A DNA stretch of 64,000 bases from Isoetes taiwanensis (lineage: Eukaryota > Streptophyta > Lycopodiopsida > Isoetales > Isoetaceae): assembly GCA_021234155.1 (NCBI GenBank), contig JAJEKV010000058.1, positions 1,481,060 through 1,545,059 of the forward strand, read 5' to 3'. Both the position numbers and the translations under genes were made by a program. Shown here piece by piece: positions 49,071 to 61,559 of the stretch. Each line of letters starts with the position of its first letter. Within the stretch, counting starts at the first letter, position 1. Below the pieces are notes generated by a model. It was not told where the DNA came from. It saw only the letters and a program-made list of their open reading frames with translations, and made no database searches.

Positions 49071-49235
49071 TCTTAAGGGTCTGCTATATTTGTGTTAAGC
49101 TATCAACCCACCTCTTTTCGGTTCTCTCGCGAACACATTCAGGGGATTAGCCCGTCTTAAGGGGTCACCCTATCTTTGTGTTAGCCATCAACCCATCTCC
49201 CTCGATTTTCCGGGCAACACATTCAAGGTTGTTGG
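49071..49235. repeat. Two copies of an 84-bp tandem repeat
   Basis: The unit runs from TCTTAAGGG through TTTGTGTTA.GC.ATCAACCCA and (G/C)AACACATTCA.G. Copies start at 49071 and 49155. Confidence 0.85.
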
Positions 49236-49309
49236 CGACCATTTCTCATTAGGGTTTTCCTCGAAAACCGAAAGGGCGGGGTTTTTTATCCCGATGAGAA
49301 GTTGTCGCC
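49234..49309. other. 76-bp imperfect hairpin
   Basis: The left half, GGCGACCATTTCTCATTAGGG, is the near complement of the right half, CCCGATGAGAAGTTGTCGCC. A second small stem, GGTTTTCCTCGAAAACC, lies between them. It might be a small foldback repeat or a structured transcript. Confidence 0.75.
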
Positions 49310-50945
49310 ATTACCCTTCTATCTTGCCTGTGCACATTTCTTTTTACGGGATGGTCCGATATTGTTCCTATGGTCGGCTACCCCTCTCTATTCTTCAAAA
49401 CATTGTATACTGCTGCTGTGATGAATGACAAGCCTCTATCGGCCGGTTTTGTGTCTCTTGCGAGTCCCTTCCCAGAATTAACAAGAGAGTGTAAGTTACC
49501 ATAGGTAGTAGATTCAATAGAGATATAGTATGTGAATTCCTTATGGGGGGAATATGCTTTGGATGGTAAGCATTCTATAGGCTCAATGAAGTTCATGTGT
49601 TGAAATTACATCAGTGTGACACAAGGCTTGAGACTTCCTCAACATGTTTGGATTGGTATCATGGTCTTCGTCACTAATATAAGCTACTTCAACATGGGTT
49701 ATTTGTATGGACAACATCGGCAAGGTATGATCTAGGCAACTATGTATAGAAAATATCAAACGAACTTCAATGTCTTGGTCTTTGCATTGTCCCATTGTTC
49801 TCTTGGTATTTGATGTCTATTGGATCCTCCGGGGTCGAGCTTCCAGGTTCAGTGGCCTGGGTTGCTCTGACATGCTCATGTTCATCTGTGATTCTTTGTG
49901 GTATCCTTGTACTCTGTGATACCGGGCGTAGTTCTCCTGAGGAGGATGTTACGTCAACAAATGCTTCAAAAGTCGGGCAGAAACTGTTAGCAGAGGCTGT
50001 TATGTCTGTGATGCTGGTGTTCTAGCCTCCTAGTGCCCATGCTTCCATCACTGCATAAACTCTTACCTTTTAAATGCCCCCTTCGGATGTAGCATATGCA
50101 TCTGTTAAGCATATGCATCTGAAGTGCACATAGTACACAATTGAACCCAAATATTTTATTACTCAGCTTATTTATAGTCTTAAAAAGGGTCGGATTGATA
50201 CATTGCACGATGATTCACATGAATTTTTGCAGGTTAAACACCGAGAAGAACAACTGAAGGGGTTTAGGAGCGAGTAACTGTCGGATTCTCCATGAGAATG
50301 CATCCCAAAGCCAGAACATTTGCCCAAAACTGTCAAGAAAAGACCAAAAGAAATGTTGCAATATTCCTCAATTTTGTTTGTCGTGACCAGTTTTGGTGTT
50401 TAGCAAAAGGGGGTTAGGAGCTATATATAGATGGATGCTGATATGTGGAAAAATAAGTGAGTATTTTGTAAATATATTTTTAGCACGCCAGCCTAACCAA
50501 GCCTACAGCCTTCCTTGCAATTCTAGGCTATCCACGTAGCACCTTCACCTCAACAAAAACCAATGTGGCATTACTTTCATCGTTAGATCTTGAATTAAAG
50601 AGATCGATGGCCACCAAAATTAGATAAGGCCATAAAAATGGATACGGAGATGACAGCAGGCATTGTTAAAAGGCTGTTGACAGCAGGCATTGTTAAAAGG
50701 CTGTTGCAAAGCAACGCTTCTCTTCTTGTGTCTCCGTACCCATTTAGGTCTTCCCTAAGTCGTAATTGTAGCATACTCTAAGTCGTAATTGTAGCATACC
50801 CTAACTTCGCATGGACGAAATGATTATTTGAGGGTTTTGAACACGAGGCACTGCCGTCTCATTTTAATTCAATGCTGAAATAATGGAAAACATGGGAACA
50901 AATAGCAAGAACTGGAATGGTTGGAGCCTGATCTTACGGCCTCAA
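49310..50945. other. Intergenic; two small tandem duplications
   Basis: 50652-50705 is an exact 27-bp duplication (GACAGCAGGCATTGTTAAAA..). 50757-50800 holds two copies of TAAGTCGTAATTGTAGCATA. No gene recognised. Confidence 0.5.
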
Positions 50946-51066
50946 GATGCTTGGTTACCCATTACAGATTCGGGAATGGAAATGCTTATTACTCTGCGTT
51001 TCACAATCTCAATGCGAATCGGTTTCCAAGCTCTGCGTCTACGGTTGCATTCACATTCCTTGGTAG
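50946..51066 (+). pseudogene. LHT-type amino-acid transporter fragment
   Basis: Frame-hopping translation gives DAWLPITDSG, then NGNAYYSAFHNLNAN, then IGFQALRLR, then VAFTFLG. This follows the start of the first membrane helix of plant lysine/histidine-transporter-like permeases (WLPIT.SRNGN.YY.AFH.L.A.IGFQAL.LPVAF.FLGW). Two frameshifts within 120 bases show it is a relic. No further exons were recognised downstream. Confidence 0.6.
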
Positions 51067-51689
51067 TGCGCATTTATCGCCTATCGATTATAAAATATGT
51101 AAATTTCTCTTGATCCTCTTGTTTTGTCTTGGTTTGATAAGTTTACATTGAATGTTTTTACATGTTTGATTAACAATCTAACAGATTTTGTGGTTTTCTC
51201 TGCTACATTTGAAGTGCGCTTTCATTTTCTTGTTTGGCTTCGATCTTGCAAATCGGCTTTTCTTGGTTTCGGCGAAATATCTTTTGTGGGTTTTTGTAAA
51301 ACGCAGTCTTTGGGACTCTTGGCTGGTCATTGCATTTTGCTAGCAAATATATACCACTGCTCAAACGCTTCCAGTTTCTTAAAGATAACCACATGCGGTA
51401 TGGCTTTGCCTTCTCGGAAAAGTCTTTCTCCGACTTCATGCATGAACTTTTCTTGAGTTCTTTTACACCAATACATTTTCCATCTATAGATTAAATAAGA
51501 GCATCGAGTATAAAATGGCGCGATTTCCCCATCGGTGTGGATATCGCGCAGCGATTAATAGTACTTGATTATGCGTCATGGCGTGTCTTCATTAATTTAT
51601 TCTTGGTCATTGGAGTCACTTTAAGCGATCTTGTTCAAGGACTAATTAGCATCTTTGTGGAACATAGTTTAGTTTTCGGGATTATGGGG

Positions 51690-51835
51690 CCTTAATACTA
51701 CATTCAGCGAGGTGAATCAAGCTATCAGCAAAATGCCTAAAAGAAATGTCATCTCATTTGCTATTCGCTCTCATATGAAGCGAGAAAACCACGTGGATTA
51801 TCACGAAGTTCATGCTTTAAATCCCCAATTTTTTG
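51690..51835 (+). pseudogene. Possible PPR repeat scrap
   Basis: NQAISKMPKRNVISFAIRSH fits the L/S-type PPR consensus (A...F..MPKRNV.SW..MI). It is followed by degenerate sequence. Only about one repeat is visible, so this is tentative. Confidence 0.35.
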
Positions 51836-53983
51836 CGAGGAATTAATCGATACATGCCTCACACCTCCAAAGCGATCAAGCGATTAACATCTTAAATACA
51901 TTGTCCAGCTCCTTCCTTGTTAGCATGTCCGATGTAGATGGAAGTAGATAAATTGTGAAGTAATGGCATTACTTTCGAATCGCATGTCTATGATTAATGC
52001 TACCACAGATAGAATGCTTTGTATGTAATTGGTTAGCATGCTTTAGACAAACTTTGGAAGAGTGGGATGAATAAGGGGCAACAAGGAAGTGACAGGTATT
52101 TTTAGTTCTGAAGTTCTTGCAAGTGTGGCAAAGTTATTAGGTATGAAGAGGAACAATTGCATTGTCCTGCTTGCCTTCATAGTGCCTTTATCGATTAAAA
52201 AAAACCAACATCAAGCCAAGACTTCTTTCATTTACTTGATGCAAATATTTAAGCTCTCATTCTATGTGTTCACCAAGAGTTTTCTATTACAATCAAAGCC
52301 TTTTAATTCTCGATATTTACCACGGACAAACTGTGCTTTCTAATCGTGCATATAACATGATGCATTTGGAGTTGCCTAGTCATGACCATTCTAGATAGGC
52401 TGCAAATCCAAAATAGGATTATGACCTTTGGAGGATTCATCTTTGAGAAGGAGTTTGCAATTACTTAATGCAAACAGGATCCTAGGAGAGTCGGTTTGTA
52501 GGGTCTCATCCTAAACCATCCTTTTGCTATCTACTTTCAAACTTTAGTAGTGACTCATAAGATAATCCAAAGATACTACTAAATTTAAATCTGTCTAGAA
52601 AGGAAAACGAGTTTGGCAAAAATCTGAAATAAGCGGTGTGGGTAAATCAGCGATTTTTTGGGTTTTATGCATGCACTTGATCTAAAGTGCATGTCTTTTT
52701 TCTAAGCATGTTATATCTAGGTCTGAACTAGTGTTGCTATTGTCTGAATTTGAGATAGAACTACTTTACATAGCATGCCTTGGTATACTAGTTGGACTGT
52801 GAGGAACTTGCATAACGTTAGTGTTTATTTACCTTCGAAATGCCCGCCATATTTCAATTATTATATTTTTATTACAAACTTGCGGAGAACAAAGGTGGAG
52901 CAAAGGCATGCGACCATGATAAAACTTGGTTTCCTTGTGATAACTTTTAAAACCAATGTCTCTTACGGTTTAAAACCTACTGCAATAACTCTAAGAATGA
53001 TGTCTGAGCGGTTTATGAAGTTCCATGAATAGTACAACATATCGAGAAAGGGTTTGACAAATGCACTTGTAAATACCTTATACGTAACTATTCCACCGCG
53101 GGAGGGCACTAGAATTTATTAACGGGGGCATCACATACTCTTCGGTAGCCACTCGTTTGCATGCATTAGCGAGATCTGTAGTATCTGAAATGGTCAATGT
53201 CTTGGAGAGCCTTAGTCTCTTCAATTTGTTCTTTCATCTCTACTTGAGAAAAAGTGTTGTTTGTCTTGTGTTCATCTCAAAGTATGTAAGGCATTTATGT
53301 CCACAAAACTGTTGAAAATCATAATCGGACTTGATCTTGTATCAACAAGTTGTGCTTGAAGCAAATCTTATATTCAAGGATTCTTTTAAATTTGTGACCT
53401 TATATCCAACTTTACAACGCCATGTATCGGATAAATGTGATTGACTGTATGACACAAGAATGTCCGATAAATCAGTTTTGGTGAAAGGAGTTTACATCAC
53501 AATGGTTGTCCATTATTTATTTGCCTCATCCCTAATGAAGCACTAAACATCCTTGTAGGCGGAAGCATTCTTGTACACTTTGAACATCGCTATATCGCTT
53601 GGCCACGACTTTATCTAAGTTTATGTCCATTTCAAATGTTGTCCCCTTTATTGCTAATTTGATTGGAACATTTGCTCTCCATTTGTTGGGAACAATTAGC
53701 TTAAAGTTTCACTATGAAAGACAAGTGTTTGATCACACAAAAGAATTATCTTTGGTAAAGACGGTTTTGGGCTATTTTTTTAGTATTGGGTTAAAAAGCC
53801 ATTACATTGTAGACATCGCTTTTTTAGAAACATAATCCCCAATCATTCCTTAAATCAACTCAGGAACCATAAACCATTGAAGAAAAATAAGAGCCCTCCC
53901 CCCACAACAACCATTTCATAGTTCCATGAGAAACCATATGCCATTTCAAAAGATTTAGAAATATACTATTACTAATAACGGGT
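51836..53983. other. Intergenic, no gene recognised
   Basis: Frames up to 85 codons at 52089-53032 were read, but no family could be assigned; parts may continue the PPR relic. A 28-base inverted repeat (GCATGCACTTGATCTAAAGT region, 52668-52692) is noted. Confidence 0.35.
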
Positions 53984-54000
53984 GCCCGACGTTGCCGGGC
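53984..54000. other. Small hairpin related to those at 17.4-17.5 kb
   Basis: GCCCGACGTTGCCGGGC followed by ATAA. Compared with 17389-17405 and 17483-17499, stem positions differ in a paired way (A with T here replaced by G with C), as expected if the stem matters. Confidence 0.5.
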
Positions 54001-55625
54001 ATAAATACGATTCTATTGTAGGAATTTCCTATATGGAGTTCTATGACTTCCACTTCGAGTCATATAAATATAGGAACAGATAATAAAATGATATTGTCTA
54101 GCCTTTCAAATGAGAGGAAGTGTATGAACTTTGGGGTTAGCTCATTGCTTTGTATTGTCTTATTGTGGCGTTGGACATGATTCTAAAAGAGGGGCATTAA
54201 TATATGTTCGGTATTGACTTGCTCTAGAATTCGACATATGCAATATAGAAATTGTACTTGTATAGGTTAGCTAATGTAATCAATTAGAGAAGCCAAAACC
54301 AGAGTTCGGCAAGTTGCAAAATTCAAAGACATTATATAAAACTTACAACACAACTAAAGATGGCTACAACAAGCTCATATCCTGCCCTTCCAAAACTAGG
54401 AAATACTGGTACCTTAAACGCAGGGTTAGGCTTTCAAATGGTTTGAAAAAAGCGTAAAAGATAATTCAATTATCTTTTGGTATTCAATTATCTTTTGGCA
54501 TCCAATTACCATGACCTAAATTTCCCGCGTCTCTATCTTCTATGGCCTCTGGCGTGCCTTTTTGCTAGTTTTTTTTGAAGGACGAAAGCCAAAACGTTTA
54601 TTAATTAGATAAAAAGTACAAAATTTACATGTCTCATCTAACTGTGTAAGCACAAAAAGATGCCACAGGAGCACGAGCCTGGAGCACAATGTACTTACTC
54701 CAGAATAGGAGACTAATGAAAGAATCAATTCGAAGATACTGAATCCAGATGCATTCCATCATTTCTAATTCAAGGGAGTATTATAAATAATGGTTCCATT
54801 CTTTTATCAAGAAGCTACAAGCTTCTAGGTGAGCTTTGGGAGTTGAACCTTAGATTGTGGTTATGGCATATAACAATGTGGATCATTTTAAATTTTGGCT
54901 CAATTTTTAGAATGTTTAAGGTATTATTATAGATTTTGCTAACTTTTCAATTGCTTGTTTCCTTGCCCCTTGACCATTGTTAGTGCATTATTCCCTAGCC
55001 TCTCATGCACTGTTTGAAAATGCATACATAAAGTAAGTGGTAGCCTCCGTGCGGTATCACATTATGATTGAAAACAAGATTTAGATGATTCATCAATATG
55101 GGATAAAGACAAATTATGATTGAAAACAAGATTTAGATGATTCATCAATATGGGATAAAAGGCGTTCGTCAATCCATAAGCACAAGGATCAAAGTTTTCA
55201 TTTAATGATGTAGGTGGCACGGGCTATGGCGAAGGGGGATGGGAAGAATTGAAGCTACAATAAATTATGGAAAGTATGGATCATCTGGATGGGTGCGGAG
55301 TTCCTTTTTCTAGCTATGAATGTTAAGTTGTCCGTAGTCAAACCTTGCAGAACATCCCACTCAGTGCTTTTTCTTTGCCACTCTTGGCTCTTAGGTTTAA
55401 AAAATATAAGAGAATTTTGTAAACAACTAACAAAAAAATTGCTTGGACATTGGACTTGAATACAAACTCTAATAAAGAGAGTTTGTATTTGATTAGAGTT
55501 TGGCAACGATGGAAGTTAGAATGCCAAGATTAAACATAATCAGTTAATTTTTGAATGTTTAGAATTGAGATCCTTTTGAATTAACATAAAACCTCTTTTC
55601 CAGCGAGTTGGACAAAAGAAATGTT
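54001..55625. other. Intergenic with a 52-bp tandem duplication
   Basis: 55061-55160 is a 52-bp direct duplication (ATTATGATTGAAAACAAGAT..). 54470-54510 holds two copies of TCAATTATCTTTTGG. No gene recognised. Confidence 0.5.
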
Positions 55626-56983
55626 CGCATTAGAGTTTTTTTGAGGTCAATTAAGGGCCCTTACTCGATGCCACGTCAAAAAGCTTCGCGACCAATGGGG
55701 AGCCGAAGCTTGTGCGGGGTTTTTACGAGCCTTGGTTTTACGCCATTCCGGTGTCAAGCTGCCGCGTAGCCCCGGTAATATCCGTGCCTCTAGCCCGGTG
55801 TCCGGATTACACCGCATAGCAATTATGACCGTTAGCTCCAGCCCTCAATTCCAGCTCGGTATTTTCTTCAAAAGTGTCTTGTGAAGATCGATTACCAGCC
55901 AAAGGGAACTTTCGATTTGCTCGGGAATAGCCGACCTGCGCCAAAGTGAGTTTCGACCACAAAAAGCTTGATCAAGGTAAAATCAGAGCCTTTCCTAGTA
56001 TTTCGATTTAAGCTCCACATTCTAATTTGAATTACGTGACTTTAGATGGCTATAAGCTCTATCTGTCGGAAATGACTTTGAAAGCTTACGTGGGTGTCGG
56101 CCGGGGAGCTTTGTTACACTCAATCTGGAATCGAGGTGAATAAGCGAGTCAAAGATCTGCAGGAGAAGTGATGTTTACGCATTGGTGGTGGGTTTTCGAT
56201 CGAGGCAAAGAGATATTTGTACAAGTGAGTCATGTATATGCGCTCCAACAAATATGGCAAAAGAAAAAATAAGCAAGCGAAGAACTTTCCCCGGGTTAGA
56301 AGCAAATTGTAAGTATATACTTCTATGCAATCCATATCTAAATTAGTTCAGTTACTTATCCGGTTCATTCCTATTCTCTCGGGTTTGTATATATCGATGT
56401 GTAGAACACAATCTCTTCCACGGTGAGTGTATTCCATTGCTTTCACCAAGATATGGGCTCCTTGTTGTTGAAGGTAGCATATCGGTCTGCACTCCTGAGA
56501 AAAGGAGTATATGGTTTGGAGGTATGAATACTCTCCACGAAGATCAAGCTTATTGAGCTTCCATTGCTCCGACTGTCCAGAGCTATCTTTGCTGGACCTC
56601 TGAATGCCATACGTCTTACTAGCCAGAGTAAGTTGTCCGCGAGGAGATGTTTACGGCATTGAAGGAGAAGGGAGGTTTTACTGCGGGCATGTGAAGACAA
56701 ATTTAGGAATTGATTTGTTCATTGCCTTATTCAAGATGTTTATAGTTCCGGACGATCGGTGGATAGTTTTTAGATAGTCTATTTCTTGAAGGTTGGAGTG
56801 CTTTCGACTTCATGATGGAAGCTGAATCTACTAAATGCGGGATAAGTCAATACATGGTTGATTCGGATATTGCATCACGTATATGAATCTATGTAATATA
56901 AATATAAGTGACGATTAATTGGAGATCTATTGTATATTGATTGGAAAGGTTTGCTTTCAGTGTAACATAAAAAATTAAAGTAG

Positions 56984-57877
56984 CTACGATGCGAAAATAT
57001 GAATATCATAAAATAAGGAAGTGTTGTTTTCGCACCGTAGGCACGGTGCGAAATTATGTATAACATAAAATATGGAAGTGTTGTTTTTTCGCACCGTAGC
57101 TTCTGGTCTTGAAATTCATTAGAAGGTTTGATGGGATCTCTTAAGGGCCCAACCCCGATGCCAGCATGGAAACCCACTAGGGTTGAGGCCTGAGACTCTA
57201 GGTTTCTAATGAACACGTTGTAGATTTAAATCTGTATTTCATTAACAATCTCAAGAGCGTGGTTACAGTGCGCATTTGCCATATCCATAACCAATGGTTA
57301 CATGCATTTCGTACTATGGCTATTATGCAACACTTTATTTCTTTCTTTTTAGGGCGTGGCTACGGTTGCCATGTCCACAGCCCAATGAATACATGCATTT
57401 TGCATTGTAACCACTGTGCCCTTTTTAGGTACTTTTTTTTTTTTTTAGGTAGTTACGGTCTTGAATTTTGCCATGTCCATAGCCCGACGGATATATGCAT
57501 TTCGCACTGTAACCACGCCCTAAAAAAAAAAAAAAAAAAATTTTTTTTTTTTTTTTTTTTTTTAGGCGTGGTTTCTGATCTTGAATTTGCCATCCCGGCC
57601 CGGCGGATACATGCATTTAAGCTTTGTAACCACGCCCTAAAGCCTAAATATCAATGTTCATTGCTCTAAATTACTGAAAGCATCCTCATTAACTTCCTCC
57701 CTTCAATTGAACCTCTTCTTGTATGGCAGCTATAAAATAAGAAAGTGCACTGTAGCCACGATGCATAAATGTGTATAACATAAAATATGGAAGTGTTATT
57801 TTCGCACCGTAGCCACGGTGCGAAATTGTGTATAACATAAAATATGGAAACGTTATTTTCGCACCGTAGCTACGGTG
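56984..57877. repeat. 58-bp hairpin repeat array split by an insertion
   Basis: Units contain TATGGAAGTGTT.TTTTCGCACCGTAG followed by CCACGGTGCGAAA, giving an 11-bp stem with a four-base loop (57027-57053, 57799-57824, 57855-57877). Two units lie at 56984-57112 and about three at 57731-57877; the 620 bp between them looks like a later insertion. Confidence 0.85.
57257..57641. repeat. Four mini-elements with inverted GCGTGGTTAC/GTAACCACGC ends
   Basis: Each unit of about 85-115 bp reads AGGGCGTGGTTAC..., TTTGCCATGTCCATAGCC, GGATACATGCATTT, then GTAACCACGCCCTAA. Between units 3 and 4 is a 19-A run (57522-57540) directly followed by 23 T (57541-57563), itself a perfect foldback. Confidence 0.85.
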
Positions 57878-59234
57878 TTAGTCACTCTTGCATATCAAGC
57901 TGCTACTAAGGCACTCACCTTCAAACTATCACAAATCAAGGTGTTGCTCAACGAGAATGGTAAAGAGTAAATCAGATAAGGCATGGGAGTTGTTTAGCAC
58001 ATGGTATTATAATATAGTAGAGAAAGAATGGAATTTTAAATCGAAGCATCTAAAAGAGTTTGAGGAGGAGATAGAGGAGCTAGTTGATGCAACTCATCGT
58101 ATACAATAATTTTTGCCGACAGGGAGGCGTTATGGTAGAGTATAACAGGTTGCATATGGGGGCATTCTTCATAGCTTCATGGCTAGAGCTGGACCTGACA
58201 CGAAACCATGTTATGTGGTGATTTGCCTTTCTTGAGCATGAAAGCTTTAATTAAGATATTTCACGAAGGCTGATCAAGGCCAGAATTAGGAGGTTTTTGA
58301 GGGAGACTACTGCCCGAACTAACTGCGGGGAAAAAGGCAAAGAAAGTTTTTACAGCATAGATATTATGTTCAACACATACATGATTTATAATAAGTCAAA
58401 CCAAGATGCGGTTCTTCAAGTGTGGAATTAAATCGCCGGATAGAATGTCTGCCTCACCCGGTGGAAGCAAAGACAAATAGATCTGCTTGAAAAGAAGCTC
58501 CCTCTTGGAAAACGAGGAGAATGAGGAGGCGTTGGAAGAGGAGGACTCACGAGAAGTTGGCCTTTAGCCCGAGAGGTCTATATTCATAGCTCAAAAAGCT
58601 TCATAATGCATCTTCATCTATTGGTTTGCTTCAAGTGAACTTATTCACGTAAAGGCCGAGGCATCCTTTTGGCAATTGCACTCTAAATTGACCCTCGAGA
58701 ATTAGTTTGATCCTGAAATGCAGTATTAGAACCAAGAACACTCAAAGGAATGCAATGACAACTTGGAAACCAAATACCTTTGCCATTGGCGTTGCAAAGA
58801 CGAGAACGGAGCGGAGCTTAGAATTAGGAAGATTCTTGCCAACAAGCGAGGCCGAAATTCGGCAAGAATCCATAATCCGAGGTCAAACAATGCTTGGGCG
58901 ATGGCAAGGTCGTTGGCTCGATGGCACGATGGCAAGCTCAATGGCGCTAAAGCTCGATGGCTGAAGCTCGATGGTGGGAAAAGGAAAATCTTAGATGTAA
59001 TCATTAAATTTTGTGGTCGTTAGGAAATAATGATTACAAAGTTAGGTACGAGGTTAGGTTCGGAGGGGGGGAAGTTAGGTTAGGGGAAAATGAAAGTTAG
59101 GTATGGAGGGGGGAAAGGTAGGTTCGGGATCCTACGTGGCAGCCCCCCCAATATACTCTTACAAGGCCCTTATTTGACCTCAAAAAAACTCTAATGCGCG
59201 GCATTGGCCGCTGAGATAAATTTCTTGTACCACT

Positions 59235-59625
59235 AATGTTACCCATTGAATGAGTAATGATTGCTCTAGAGGAACTTATGTACCCTAGTATTTTAAATTA
59301 AGTTCGTCTTTTGTCGCACAATGTATTAAGAAAAGGTGTTATTGCACTATGGGTTGCCCTCATGAATTGATAGAAATGAATGGACTGAATTTGATATATA
59401 AAGCATTAGATTAGGAGAATATACTTGTTGCTTTCGCTCTTGATTCTAGCAACTTGTTTTGAATTGTTGTTATGTCTTCTCATCTGTTTTGATTTCCCCT
59501 ACATCTTTAGTATTGGAATCTCCTACATAATATACAACATTCCTCCTGCTTAGCATGGACTTCCTTCAACCTAGTATACATTCACACGGCTAGTTCATAC
59601 AGCTTGTCGGCTTGTTGCAAGAAAA
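59235..59625. repeat. Dispersed 410-bp repeat, copy 2
   Basis: Matches 35280-35697. It is followed at 59752-59780 by CCCCCCTAGATTTGACGTAA, which resembles 33882-33905 next to the other repeat family, so the two repeats may belong to one larger element. Confidence 0.9.
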
Positions 59626-59807
59626 CCATCCAGCAGTTTATGCTTGATAGGTAAACAAGCCCAAAAATATGCATACGACTAGTGGCTGCCAAGGCTCAAT
59701 TGCATATTCCATGAATGCCAACGCTCCTCTATGGCTATAAGTGAGCTGGAAGTGCCCCCCTAGATTTGACGTAAAATTGTAGGTGAGTGCGTGTGGCGTT
59801 CGAGTAT

Positions 59808-61379
59808 TTATCACGGTATAAATATAAATATCTTGACAAATCACCCGATAGCGATGCGCCACCTAGAAGTCTTGTAACCTAGGGGGTTGACCTAAAAGGG
59901 ATTAAATTAGCTATGCTAATTTAATCATTAAGGATATTAACCTAAGAATAGGGAAGTAATGTCTAAATGCTTTGGGAAAGGCACACGGCTAAATCGATTG
60001 GCGGCATAGGGGGAGTTCAATTTGAGCCATCAACTTGACCCCTATCCCTAATTGACTCCCAAAATCGACCCAAGAGGAAGGCGGTGGCGCCCACCTTGCC
60101 AAAGCACCTTTACACGGGTGTCCAGGTGGCGCCAAGTCCAGGGAGGATGGAAGCACCAAATGACAACGGATCCAGCAGGAACTCAGGTGGGTGGTTAGTG
60201 TAGCTTGATATCCTAGGGTAGCGCCCCTGTTGGGCACTTGTTGTGTTTGTTAGTCTGTTCTCTCTGTGCTTTACTTGTAGGAACTAACCCTTGATTGTAA
60301 AGGTGAGTTCTCTTTATTTCTGATTCTGGTCTTGCTCTTAAAGGATGGATTGATAGTTCTTTGCATAGTATTACTCTGGAAATGGGGGAATTAAGGGGGG
60401 TAGAGACCTCTGAGCCATGTTAGTAGTATACTCCTAGGTTGATCCCTGTATTTCCCATTACTTGCGGCCTGTGCACAAGAGACCACCGAGTCGTGGATGC
60501 TATGGAATTGCTTAGCACCGGATAAGGGGCCTTGATGGTGAAGTGGGGTGGGGTCTTGCACGAACATAAAAGGCTCCTGAGACTCCTACAGTGGGCTAGG
60601 CCTGATAGCCGGTCACGTAGAGGGCCGGGTATGGGTCTGACACTCCCTGGGTGCAGAGGTGTGACCCGTATGGGGCACCCTGTGCTTTGAGTAGATTTAG
60701 GGTGAGTAAGTCGAGATGCGGATCTGCGGGGTCGCGATGCGGCCGCGTGTATTCTCTAGCTCACCCATGGAACCACTGTGATCCCGGAAGGGGCGCTTCC
60801 ACGACACGCCTCATCGGACGGGGCTTCATGAACCTGGGTAGGCTCAAGGGTGATACCTTGAGTCTGTGTGTCCCAAAGGCTATAGTGGCCTTCATAGCCT
60901 GATTGGACTCATCCGCAAAGTGTGCACCTGGGGGGGCGGATGGAGTGGACAACCCTAGCCCAGATGTTCTATGCCAGCCAACGCCATGTCAAGATTCGGT
61001 CTCATGATCTCTTGAGACCTAGCCGTCGGTCGATCCTCATTGGAGTGCAGGCTGAAATGGGTAGAACCATGGGTTAGGGTGTTTTCCCTAGTATTAAATG
61101 CATATTCTTTGTTGTTGTCACTTAGATGGATGTGCCACCCCTCGTGGTGGTAAATTATGATATGATTATCTTTGTGTGCTAACCTTGTATTCACACTTCC
61201 CATGACATAGGAGCCCCATTGAAGGCGTGGGCGAATGACCCCTCTGTGTCCTTCACTTGAGCATCTTTTTATAGATGGCCCGAGTTAGGCGGAGGGCCAC
61301 GCTCATGGTGAGTTGGATTGCCATGGGAGGAAAGTCCCGTATGTATCGTCAGAGTGTCGTATATGTTTTGGGGCGTCCA
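59808..61379. mobile_element. LTR-like region upstream of a primer binding site
   Basis: 59808-59965 resembles the arms of the 21-kb foldback element (CACGGTATAAATA, AACCTAGGGGGTTGACCTAA, AAGGGATTAAATTAGCTATG, AATAGGGAA). From 60240 the sequence is GC-balanced and lacks long frames, as in an LTR or leader. It ends ...GGGCGTCCA just before a TGGTATC motif at 61384. A matching 3' LTR would lie outside the window, so this is a hypothesis. Confidence 0.35.
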
Positions 61380-61383
61380 CGAT

Positions 61384-61399
61384 TGGTATCGAGCATGGT
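61384..61399 (+). other. Possible tRNA-iMet primer binding site
   Basis: TGGTATCGAGCATGGTTTT resembles the plant LTR-retrotransposon primer binding site TGGTATCAGAGC, complementary to the 3' end of initiator tRNA-Met. It has one base missing and lies five bases after a terminal CA. Alone it could be chance. Confidence 0.35.
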
Positions 61400-61559
61400 T
61401 TTGGGAAACCAAACTATTGCAATCACCACTTACTAACTCGTTAGATACAGCTATTTAGTGAGTCGGGGATTTTTGAAGTAGTTGAGATTTGGGCAGTGTA
61501 GTAGATGTTGCCATGGTTAATTCAATGTGGTTTAAGTGTAATTTTGGGATGAGTACGGT

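Larger units (their letters stand above)
55626..59198. mobile_element. 3.57-kb element with 36-bp terminal inverted repeats
   Basis: The left end, 55626-55661, begins CGCATTAGAGTTTTTTTGAG. The reverse complement of 59163-59198 begins with the same 20 bases, and about 33 of 36 positions agree. No target-site duplication was identified. No transposase was recognised inside, so it is probably non-autonomous. Its interior holds the dispersed block also seen at 5.5 kb, a hairpin repeat array (56984-57877), mini-elements with CCACGC ends (57257-57641), a short acidic frame at 57957-58109 (KEWNFKSKHLKEFEEEIEEL), and GCTCGATGGC-rich and AGTTAGGTTCGG-rich microrepeats at 58895-59130. Confidence 0.75.
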
